Below the pieces are notes generated by a model, which was not told the origin of the DNA, did no database searches, and worked only from the letters and a program-made list of their open reading frames with translations. From positions 23,626,501 through 23,690,500 of the forward strand of contig CATNEN010000001.1 in the NCBI GenBank assembly GCA_950097015.1: a stretch of 64,000 nucleotides of DNA. The letters run 5' to 3'. Each line of letters begins with the position of its first letter. The stretch's first letter is position 1. Shown here one piece after another: positions 20,920-31,068 of this stretch. This stretch comes from Macrostomum hystrix. Its lineage: Eukaryota; Platyhelminthes; Macrostomidae. Position numbers and translations under genes: made by a program.

Positions 20920-21200
20920 CATCCCGTTCCCCCCCGTTCCTTCATATCCCTGGACCTTTAAAAATGGATAAATCATGCATGATCCATGGCAAAAAAACAT
21001 GCATGGTTCAGGCATGATTTATGCATGGGTCAGGCATGATCTATGCATGATTCATGTATGATTTATGCATGAATCATGTATGATGTATGCATGAATCATG
21101 CATGTTTTTTGAAACACATGCATAAAGTATCCATGTATTTCTCCACATCATGCATGTATGATCTATGTATTCCCTTTTCACATGCATGGCTTTTCATTGG
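20920..21200. repeat. Continuation of the interrupted repeat, then an ATGCAT-rich zone
   Basis: Directly after the target duplication come cgttccttc and aaaggtcc, then more than a dozen catgcat/atgcatg palindromic words to about 21190. A comparable zone lies at 26985-27240. Confidence 0.6.
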
Positions 21201-21768
21201 TGCTTTGGTTATAGCGGCCGTTATACCGTATTTTATTTTCTCCGCGCAGCCCAGCTTGTACGTATAGACGCCAGCATCTTCTTTTCGATCAACGTTTCAG
21301 CTAGTTCTACTTAAGAAGTTTAATGATAATCACAAAATAACAAAGAAATGTTACACTTCGCTTGTCTGTAGACATTTTGGATTACACAATTGACGTAACA
21401 GTGGGATTTAAATCTTCCTTCAAAGATTGGACGTGTATTTTCAATTACGTTCAGAGATCGAGAGCGCCAATCAGAGAAAACCAAGTTTATCAGCTTGCTT
21501 TGACAATTCTTGCACAGAAATTTTTTCCTAATTAGAACGAAAATAGGAAATGTTTAATTAATTCCTCAGCAACAAATGGCGAATGCGGACTAATTATTCA
21601 GTTAGGACCAATGAAGAAATAACTAGTGACTAATTATATAAAATTTCTAAAACTACAATTTTATACTACTATACGCGTACTTCTATACTACATTTCTACT
21701 ACTATTTTATACTTCCATACTACAAATAGCATACTGGACAACTGGACTTCATGCAACTGGATTTGCTT
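21201..21768. other. AT-rich spacer 3' of the CACTA-like gene
   Basis: No gene seen. I looked for CACTA/TAGTG termini (one actagtg at about 21620) but could not pair them convincingly. Confidence 0.35.
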
Positions 21769-24105
21769 TTACGAATCATGCCTTCCGTGTTCGGTCGTGG
21801 CTGCTTTAGCTCGTCGTTTGTTCTCCCGGGCCACTTGGTTCAAGTTGTTTTTTATTGTCGCCCAGACGTCCGGTAGTCGCTCAATCGACACCGTGAAGCA
21901 CTTCCGAAGAAGTCCTGTGAACAGATGTAGGCCATAGCGAAATCACATTTACACTAAGAAATATCAAATCGTGTAGCCATTACCAGGTGCCTTGTTCTAT
22001 GTTGCATGTTCTATGAAAGTACGCTCGTACATGATTGACGATGATGGAAACAATATAAACTGCAAATATTTACTCACGTTGCAACTCCTCTACGTGAGAA
22101 GCAGGTGATTGCTGCCTGTCAGTTCGATTGCCACAACGTGAATCGATAATATATCGCGAAAAATAATCGGGACCGAATCGTAGCCGAATATAGGTGCGGA
22201 TGAACTCTGTCGGATTCGTTGACGCAAACGAAGACAGCTTGACGTTTGCCCCAGTGATTGACACAAATGTCTGAATCAAAGTGGTGAAAAAACTATGAGT
22301 AGCGTGCTAGTATAACTGAAAAGATACTTCATTATATATACCTCATCTTCGTAGTTTCTGCTCGTGACATTGTCAGGGCCGGTTCCACGAGCTCGAATTC
22401 GAGCCGTCAGCCGACGCTCCATGTTGGAGAGTTCAGTCTTAAAATATGTCTTCAGTTCGTCTAAAAGGACAAGGCAGTGTATTGTGGACACGTCAAAAAC
22501 TGCCTTGAACGTTGTCTGAACGTCTGAACGTTAGTCAGATTTAGTTTTGAGAAATGCTTTGAACAATGCTTTGAGAAACATAACTTCATACGAGCCCATA
22601 CCTGAGTATTGTGCATTGAATGCTTCGATGATCGAATCAGTGTTGTCACACTCGCTAGCTAAATGCTCAACTATGTCTCCTGCTTTTTGAATTAGATTTT
22701 TCCCTCCACGACAGGCAAGTCGAGCCGGAAAAATCTTGCGGTTCATATGCAGAAAGACTCGTTCGCCCTAAAAGCATAAATTAACAGATCCCTTTAGCAT
22801 TAAAAATTGCTGGTGATAAAAATGCGAACATGACCTTTCTCTGAGACCTTTAGTGTCTCTCCAGGATGCAAGCATTTTGGACAACCAAAAGATCCATTGA
22901 ATTGGTGAATTTTGAAAATTTGTGCTAACGCTGGTAGATCGGCCATGAAAAACGATAAGTGAATGATGACAGGACGTTGTCCGTGAGTAAACTTTCTGCT
23001 CAGGCGTGAAAATAAAATAGGCAAAATTTTTTCAAAGTCCGGCTTTTTCGCGCTCTCGATCATCGCAAGCAAGACAATATTCGCAAATGCCTGTCTATCG
23101 GTAGGACTTATGTTTAGGATCTGAGCCTGAACAGGCCAAAAAGACTTCTCAGTGCTTTTCACGAATTTTGCCCCATCAGCACAGACGAGGAGATGGACAT
23201 GGCTGCATTCGTCGGAAGACCTCTCCAACCGTTCATCAAAAGCCGATGCACTGTTAAGAACGTCGCTTCCAGGATTCTTTAACAAATGATATTCATATTC
23301 GATAAATTGAGCAAACATTCTACTCATGATATCTTTGACTTGAGTGCTGAGCGATGGTACAACAACTTGACTGCGATGTGCATGTGCACATGCGACACAT
23401 TCTGTGGGGCAAATCTGACAAACATAAAACTTTTCCACCGCTACAATACTACCTAGATCGATAGAGAAACGCTTGTCTATTATTCGATGGAGCGCCTGCA
23501 CGTTTGGTGGCAAGTTGTTTCCATTTCCCATAATTTTCTGCAGTCGAAGATTTACATCTAGCGCGGCCTCACTGACACCGGACATGACGGCCCACAGGTA
23601 CGTCAGTGCAGCACGAGTAGCATCATCTTCGATTCCAGTAACAAATGGTACTTGAGGGTCACCCTCATCCTCAAAGCAGTCAGCAGCTCCGCAATTACCG
23701 GCAGATGGGGTGTCATTTGGCACACAGTCCTCGTTCAGTGCATCGCCTTGGGTGCCACAAGCAGAAAGAAGATCACTTGGTGTGCCGCCATCATCAATTG
23801 CATCGCTCTGGGTGCCACAAGCAGAAAGAAAATCACTTGGTGTGCCGCCATCATCAATTGCATCGCTCTGGGTGCCACAAGCAGAAAGAAGATCACTTGG
23901 TGTGCCGCCATCATCAATTGCATCGCTCTGGGTGCCACAAGTAGAAAGAAGATCACTTGGTGTGCCGCCATCATCAATTGCATCGCTCTGGGTGCCACCA
24001 GCAGAAAGGGGTGTGCCACCCTCATCATCGGCGTCACTCTGCATGGTTTCCACCAGCAGAATGGATGTCACACTGAGCTTGTGATTTTGACTTGATGAAT
24101 GATGG
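21769..24105 (-). CDS. CACTA (EnSpm, tnp2-like) transposase or transposase-derived gene, multi-exon, 5' end unresolved
   Basis: Minus-strand exons: 24105-22848 (or to 22830), 22767-22602, 22460-22342, 22270-22078, 21914-21769. Phases between the last four agree exactly (1, 0, 1) and give an open frame to TAA. The first visible exon follows AACTCTTTTCAG in phase 2, so an upstream exon is implied; an ATG at 24044 is an alternative start. The core has CADGAKFVKSTEKSFWPVQA (first Asp), then FFMADLPALAQIF and GSFGCPKCLHPGE, the D-rich and CxxC blocks of tnp2-type transposases. A 20-residue acidic repeat lies near the N-terminus. The four downstream exons encode about 208 further residues that I do not recognise (RIRARGTGPDN, RTYIRLRFGPDYFSRYI, basic C-terminus). 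No frameshift or stop is seen, unlike the neighbouring elements. Confidence 0.68.
23740..24010 (-). repeat. 60 bp coding minisatellite in the CACTA-like gene
   Basis: About 4.5 copies, each coding 20 residues (GTPSDLLSACGTQSDAIDDG). The unit length is a multiple of three and the frame is preserved. Copies are almost identical, so the expansion is recent. Confidence 0.9.
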
Positions 24106-24500
24106 CTGAAAAGAGTTATCAGGCAACTTTACTTAGTTGAAGTAAAGGGACACTGTATTAGAACTACAGTTATTGTTGAAGCCTAGATCTGAATTTGAGT
24201 GGTATATTATTCCATTGTATTGTTAAGGATTGAAAGGGGATTTAACAAGTTTAAGAACTCATAAGCTCAAAACTGCACAAGCCCAAAGCTTCCAAAACTT
24301 GAAACTTCATAAGCTTAAAATTTCAGAAAGCTGAATTTTAATTACCTTAAAAGAGTAAAAGCATTGTAACATTGCAACCTTGTAACATTTAATTAGAGAT
24401 GTAATGAATCCCAGCTTTTTCATCCAAAAGTTTTTAGCATACCAAATCAAAAATACAAAACACTTGAATTTTCAATGTCATAGATTACAAAGCAATGGTA
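24106..24500. other. AT-rich spacer
   Basis: May include an upstream intron of the CACTA-like gene. No exon can be assigned. Confidence 0.35.
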
Positions 24501-24508
24501 TATAGGAT

Positions 24509-24952
24509 GGTAGTTGTTATTTGTCCGGTTAACCGGACAAATAGCCATTTGATTATTCGTCCGGTTAACCGGTTAACCACCCAAGGACTTAATTTCTCCC
24601 CTTTCAATAAGCAGGAGCAATGATCCTCCCAAAGACCACTCTTGCCCTGCTAATAGCCATCTTGAGTCTTTGACCTCACAAAGACCAAACTATACCCTTG
24701 AACTAAGTTAGTCCCTGAAACAACCAAATTTCTGGAAAAGGTTTTAATTTTTTTAATTAGTTGATAAACAAAAATAATTTGAGACACAAACTTCAAACCT
24801 GAATGACTATTGTTTTGCAGCTTGTTAATTATTTTATCTTACAAGTGATAGAGGTTCTCGTGGTAGCGCTATACAACCCCTACAACCTTGGTTAACCAGA
24901 CGAATAATCAAACGGCTATTTGTCCAGTTAACTGGACAAATAACAACTGCCA
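24509..24952. mobile_element. MITE, 444 bp, with ~62 bp inverted termini and 8 bp target duplication
   Basis: The ends share gtagttgttatttgtcc and gattattcgtc over about 62 bp and include the near-palindrome tgtccggttaaccggaca. Flanking direct repeats tataggat (24501-24508 and 24953-24960) are identical. An 8 bp duplication fits hAT or P superfamilies. It has no coding capacity. Confidence 0.82.
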
Positions 24953-24986
24953 TATAGGATATTTATGAAGTTTGTCATAAAAATAT

Positions 24987-25584
24987 GGCAGTGCTTATCC
25001 CCACGGTACCGTAGAAATAATTTTTGTCTTATTCCTACGGTACCGTGGGAATAATTTCCTGCTTATCCGCACGGCACACTGACGAGATAGCTGTCCTATC
25101 TTCAACATATTCCGTGGGAATAATTTCCTGCTTATCCGCACGGCACACTGACAAGATAGCTGTCCTATCATCTATCTTTTTATCATGACTGCAATTTTCC
25201 TTTTTTTCTTCCGGTTTTTAAAAGCAAGTAAACAAATTAAAGTTTTCTGCTTTTTTTCGCAATTAGTTAACCAATACAGTGGCTTTTTTAAGTATATAAA
25301 ATATATATTTCTATTATTTATATATTCAAAAGAATACAACTGAAGTGTGTATTTTTCTAATCTTATAGCTCAAGCCTTCTAAGTCTATAATCCAGTCTAT
25401 TACTTTATTCTAGGCCAAGTTAAAATAGGTCCATTAAAAATGTCTGACAGTGCCAACGGAATATGTTGAAGATAGGACAGCTATCTCGTCAGTGTGCCGT
25501 GCGGATAAGCAGGAAATTATTCCCACGGTACCGTAGGAATAAGACAAAAATTATTTCCACGGTACCGTGGGGATAAGCACTGCC
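24987..25584. mobile_element. Mutator-like MITE copy A, 598 bp, 9 bp target duplication
   Basis: Inverted termini of about 128 bp start ggcagtgcttatccccacgg and each contain the palindrome acggtaccgt twice. Direct repeats taaaaatat (24978-24986 and 25585-25593) flank the element. Long termini with a 9 bp duplication point to the Mutator superfamily. Non-coding. Confidence 0.85.
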
Positions 25585-25856
25585 TAAAAATATACCCTAT
25601 GTTGTGTCAGATTTGGATTACAACAAACCACCATCATTGTAGAAGTTCAAAAGTAGTTGATCTACTACCACGAAAGTTCAAATTAGAAAGTTCAAAGTTG
25701 CTTAATATGGAAGATAATTAGAGGGGATAATAATATGACACCCAGTAGAGAAAGTTGCTAAGCACATTGCAAGGATATAGATTGTGCCACAGAGTGACAG
25801 AAATTCATGCAAATGAGTTTCAGATAGGGCATGTCTTGTCCCATACATTTTGGGAA

Positions 25857-26389
25857 GGCAGTGCTTATCCCCACGGTACTGTAGAAATAATTTTTGTCTT
25901 ATTCCTACGGTACAGTGGGAATAATTTCCTACTTATCTGCATGGCACACTGACGAGATAGCTGTCCTATCTTCAACATATTCCGTGGGAATAATTTCCTA
26001 CTTATCCGCACGGCACACTGACGAGATAGCTGTCCTATCATCTATCTTTTTTAGGCCCTATCATGACTGCAATTTTCCTTTTTTTTCTTCCGGTTTTTAA
26101 AAGCAAGTAAACAAATTAAAGTTTACTGTTTTTTTTCGCAAGTAGTTACCCAATACAGTGGCTTTTTTAAGTATATAAAATATATATTTCTATTATTTAT
26201 ATATTCAAAAGAATACAACTGAAGTGTGTATTTTTCTAATCTTATAGCTCAAGCCTTCTAAGTCTATAATCCAGTCTATTACTTTATTCTAGGCCAAGTT
26301 AAAATAGGTCCATAAAAAATGTCTGACAGTGCCAACAGAATATGTTGAAGATAAATTATTTCCACGGTACCATGGGGATAAGCACTGCC
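25857..26389. mobile_element. Mutator-like MITE copy B, 533 bp, 9 bp target duplication
   Basis: Same family as 24987-25584, including the same internal sequence. Its flanks are a different 9 bp duplication, ttttgggaa (25848-25856 and 26390-26398), so it is an independent insertion and not a tandem duplication. The right terminus has an internal deletion of about 75 bp. Confidence 0.86.
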
Positions 26390-26398
26390 TTTTGGGAA

Positions 26399-26984
26399 AC
26401 TTCCCCTTGCAATAGGCCTACACCCATGTTACATCAATAGTATTCATACAGTTGGGTCCTGTACTCCTGGAGGTCCCCAAAGTGGAGCTGGTAGTTCATG
26501 GACACAAATTGAAATACAAAACAATTCAACAAATGAAACCATAGGTTCCTAGCAAGACTATTGAGAAGTGATTAGCTATTACTTAGTAGCCAATAGCTTT
26601 GGACTAGCTATTTGAATAAGTATCAAAAATATAATTTACACAATATTGTTCAAACGAACAAACTGAATATAGATTTTAAGACTAATTACACCATGCCTGT
26701 ACGCACTAGTAATCAGCTACTGCCAACTGGCACATGGGGATTATTGAGATTCGTGCAGAGCTAGTAAAAATTGACTGATCAATAATTGAATGCAGCGTAT
26801 ACACGATTTAAAATCTTAATGCATTTGTAGCTTACTCAAACAAACGGGTCTTAAATAAGAAGCACAGAATCTAAGTAAAGCCGCAGATTAAGACTGTCCT
26901 GCAGTTTCTGGAAAATTTGTGTATATTACACACCGTTTGTTTTTGTGTAAGCCTAATTCAGGAGATAGTGGTGAAATCATTAAG
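26399..26984. other. Unique AT-rich spacer
   Basis: No gene or repeat recognised. Confidence 0.4.
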
Positions 26985-27240
26985 TTCCTACATCATGCAT
27001 GAGTTATCGTGTTTCGTCTTCCACATGCATGTTTTTACCTGTACCGAACCAATCATGCATGTTCTATCAATGTTTTTTCTAAAACATTTGATAGACTCAA
27101 CAAAGGCCCACGGTAGGATGTAGTAAGGCCTTGTGCGAGTGAAAGCGTTAAAAAAAGTAAATTAAATTTGCAAATTTTCAAATTTTTACAAGCATGTATT
27201 ATCCATGTATACATGGATCATGCATGTTTTTACAATGAAA
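26985..27240. repeat. ATGCAT-rich zone
   Basis: Scattered catgcatg words and a palindrome atccatgtatacatggat, ending at the left terminus of the 27247 element. It resembles 20960-21190. Confidence 0.5.
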
Positions 27241-27246
27241 AAAGGT

Positions 27247-28431
27247 CCTAGGTATTGGCTCGTGACTGCCATAGAAAAACTCGTTTTCGCCCCCTCTGAA
27301 AGAAATATCATGGACTATGTGACTATAATGCCAGTGGAAACCGCATTTAATCCCCAGCTTGGCCCGGCCTATTGGCTATTAATTCTGTGCATTTATTATT
27401 TAATCGGCCTAGGCCATTAAATGATTTAACGGCCTAGGCCGATTAAACATATAGTCTATGGTCACAGTTGCTGTAAACAGTTTTAGGTTTGCAATCTCGT
27501 GAGCCGGGCCCAGCTTTAGGATTAAATACTATAATACCCCCCTGAAATCGTTGTCTATGGCCTTGGAACGGCTTCGGACTGCGCTTCTGGGCCTCGGCTT
27601 CGCCTCGGCCAAGAAATGCGTCCTCAGCCTTTCCTAGGCCAAAGAAACGAAATCAGGGGGGTATTATTCTATACTTAATCCCCAGCTTGGCCCGGCCTAT
27701 TGGCTATTAGTTCTATGTCCTAGGCCGATTAAACATATAGTAGTCTATGGTCACAGTTGCTGTAAACAGTTTTAGTAGTGCAATCTCGGGAGCCGGGCCA
27801 AGCTTTAAGATTAAATACTATAATACCCCCTGAACTCGTTGTCTATGGCCTAGGAACGGCTTCGGACTGCGCTTCTGAGCCTCGGCTTCGCCTTGGGCCA
27901 AGAAACGCGTCCTCAGCCGTTCGTAGGCCAAAGAAACGAAATCAGGGGGGATTATTCTATACGTAAGGCTTGGAGCAAAATATTCATTCTGCGTCCCTCT
28001 GTATATTAGGTCAAGTCATAAGATTTTATCTAAATCCTGTCAATGATACAATTCGGTATATTTTACAGTTTATATACAAAAGTCGTTCCGTACAAAGAAA
28101 ACAATATGTGAAGAAAATAGCAAACGGGACAGCCAAAGGGAACAGAAAATACTTATATTCATGGAAAATAAGAGGCAGCACTGAATTCTGCTGAAAAAAC
28201 ATGAAACATTAAATTTAACTAATTGCTGTCAGTTCATGCAGTAACTCTTAGCAACTACGGGAACTAAAATGCATGCGATTCTGGCAGCGAAGGGCATCTC
28301 AGCTTAGCTGAGCTACACTAGAAACTAATACTCTGAAAAGCATATTTTGATGCATGCTCTTAATACGCAAGGATATTACTTTCAGAGGGGGACGAAATCG
28401 AGTTCGTCTATGGCAGTCACGAGCCCATAGG
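27247..28431. mobile_element. Putative foldback/MITE-type element with 55 bp inverted termini
   Basis: The left end (ggctcgtgactgccatag, then cgccccctctgaaag) recurs inverted at 28379-28431. The interior is a tandem duplication of a hairpin-forming segment. No target duplication was identified and no transposase frame is present. Confidence 0.6.
27345..27962. repeat. Tandem duplication of a hairpin-forming unit (about 300 bp x 2)
   Basis: The copies start with taatccccagcttggcccgg near 27350 and 27678. Each contains a long hairpin: 27529-27672 in copy 1 and 27819-27962 in copy 2, with arms of the form tataataccccc...gaaatcg and its inverse. Confidence 0.75.
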
Positions 28432-28508
28432 AAGGAACGGGGGGAACGGGATGTTAAAAGTGAAGATCGAGCAAAACAAAAATAGCCGGCTTAGATTGGC
28501 ACTCCATT
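28432..28508 (-). repeat. Uninterrupted copy of the repeat that hosts the P-like element
   Basis: In reverse complement it joins the sequences found at 18764-18823 and 20928-20945 without the 2.1 kb insert or the duplicated 8 bp, so it behaves as a paralogous empty site. Confidence 0.72.
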
Positions 28509-30121
28509 CTATTCTTTCGGCCTCCATGGTCACGGTCATTTATTCTAACAAATGCCAATGCCAAGGTAGACAAGTGTAATTGTGGGTGAAATTGCTTGCT
28601 GTACATTCGCTTGATGACCTCGCTGAGAATGGACAGTGCGCCGTACGCGCTGACCTCGACGACCACGACGCTGCGTTCTTCGAGTCTAAATGTTGAATTC
28701 ATGAGTTTCGTCCAGATAAATTATATGAACTCATATCAAGAGCCATCAGTTATTCTGCAAACTCCTGCCTTCTCGCAACCGTCTGCAGGCTGTTGCGTAT
28801 CATTGGAATATGAGCGTCTCTACCAAGAACTTTTGTGTTGTTTATAAATGCGTAACTTTTTCAATTTACGCATATTAAAATGAGTGCTGCGATAAAGAAA
28901 CTGCAAAGTCTTCGGCACGTAGTCCAACGACTAATTCAGCCTACATTATAGGAGTTTGAAGTGATTCATCGCAGCAGTCATTTTAATACCCCAAAATACC
29001 AGTATTAAGTTGTAGTTATTCCACAATAATATAATAATTTGTTAAATTTTGTCCTTTTTATACCAAGTTGAGTCTAATGGTAAAAATATTAGCACCGTTT
29101 TAAAATGTACTGTAAAGGTGATTTTTTATCCACGGGATCACTGGATCACGGTATTGCCCATCAATCCATCATTACATATTGTAAACTGCCTGCGCCATTG
29201 GCAGGAAATTTGAAGGAAATTAGTGTTTCTTTAAGTCAATATATTTTTGGCAATCTGGCAAAGTTGCTGTTGCTCGAAGGCTTGCACGTGAATAAAATAA
29301 AATTTTATAAAATAACATTTGTATAATTAATAAAATATTTAGCAATTGTATCTAAATGGTATCGTTATTCTTATTCATTATATTCATTAACTGTATGTCT
29401 ACATAGCTATTTATTGCAAAACTAGAATTAAGAAAAATGATTATAATTTATAAGCCCAGTATAATAAATACATCAAGGCTGAATACAGTCTATATTATTA
29501 ATTAAGTATCACCACAATTTATATTTGTTGTGACTATTTTATTATTATTATTATCATAAGCTTTTCTTGAATGTATCAATAATTCTATTCTAGACCCGTT
29601 ACTAGGATCAATGGTTTGAAAATGTTTATTTGTTTTGTTATATTTATTTGTTTTTAGCACAAAATATTATTTTAAAAAGAATTCTTTTTGCAGTAAACTT
29701 TATGTCTTAAATTATAGTTTAAGCAATCCCAAGTAAAAAAATAATTTTATTTTTCTTTAGTTATTTTCTTATGATCTTACTCTTAGCAAAAGTATGATAT
29801 CAATAACAATTTTGTCATAAACTATTGTGTCAATTTTTTAAAGTTTTTCTAGGCTATATAGTTTTTTAAGTGTACAATGTTTTATCATAATTCAAATTTC
29901 AAAGAAGTACTTAGCTGTTCAACTATTTTTCATAGGCATTAGTCCATAGCTATAATGGCTTTATTAAATATTGCTAGAATAACCACATAAGACTTACAAA
30001 TCTACGAAGTGAGTTAAAAAATTAGTCAAATGCTTAAATTCATAAATGTTAATATATTTGTAGCTTGTTATATAAAATATGAAGATGAAAAATATTCAAT
30101 GCCAAATAAATAAATATATTA
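28509..30121. other. AT-rich intergenic region
   Basis: No supported gene. It contains a small inverted repeat (28874-28987: attaaaatgag...gctgcgat and inverse, about 20 bp arms). The missing 5' exons of the deubiquitinase gene may lie here or farther upstream, but none can be identified. Confidence 0.4.
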
Positions 30122-31010
30122 TGTCACTCCCTCAGACCTAAGTCAGTCACTCCCTCAGCCATGATTCATTTACTACCTCATCCTCAATCAGTCACACCCT
30201 CAGCCCTGATTCAGTCACTCCCTCAGCCCTGATTCAGTCACTCCCTCAGACCCAATTCAGTCACTCCCTCAGACCTGATTCAGTCACTCCCTCAGACCTG
30301 ATTCAGTCACTCCCTCAGACCTGATTCAGTCACTCCCTCAGACCTGATTCAGTCACTCCATCAGACCTGATTCAGTCACTCCCCCAGACCTGATTCAGTC
30401 ACTCCCTCAGTCCTGATTCAGTCACTCCCTCAGCCCTGATTCAGTCACTCCCTCAGCCCTGATTCAGTCACTCCCTCAGACCTGATTCAGTCACTCCCTC
30501 AGACCTGATTTAGTCACTCCCTCAGACCTGATTCAGTCACTCCATCAGACCTGATTCAGTCACTCCCCCAGACCTGATTCAGTCACTCCCTCAGACCTGA
30601 TTCAGTCACTCCCTCAGCCCTGATTCAGTCACTCCCTCAGCCCTGATTCAGTCACTCCCTCAGACCTGATTCAGTCACTCCCTCAGACCTGATTCAGTCA
30701 CTCCCTCAGACCTGATTCAGTCACTCCCCCAGACCTGATTCAGTCACTCCCTCAGACCTGATTCAGTCACTCCCTCAGACCTGATTCAGTCACTCCCTCA
30801 GCTCTGATTCAGTCTCTACTTCATTCTGATTCAGTCTCTCCTTCAGACCTGATTCAGTCACTTCCTCAGACCTGATTCAGTCACTCCCTCAGACCTGATT
30901 CAGTCACTCCCTCAGACCTGATTCAGTCACTCCCTCAGACCTGATTCAGTCACTCCCTCAGCTCTGATTCAGTCTCTACTTCATTCTGATTCAGTCTCTC
31001 CCTCAATGGT
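30122..31010. repeat. 23 bp minisatellite upstream of the first visible deubiquitinase exon
   Basis: About 38 copies of a unit containing ctgattcagtcactccctca. It probably sits in an intron, since the exon at 31069 begins after an acceptor. It is related to the array at 31465-31960. Confidence 0.93.
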
Positions 31011-31068
31011 CAATCAGCCAGCCAAAGACATGTCTTTACACTAGCCAAAACGTGATTTTAAATTTCAG

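Noticed and set aside
24130-24150. CACTA terminus near cactgta
   Set aside because: No matching TAGTG-type end with inverted subterminal sequence could be paired with it.
28454-28847. Overlapping ORFs of about 82 codons on both strands
   Set aside because: They overlap each other and a dispersed repeat; no motif or splice evidence.
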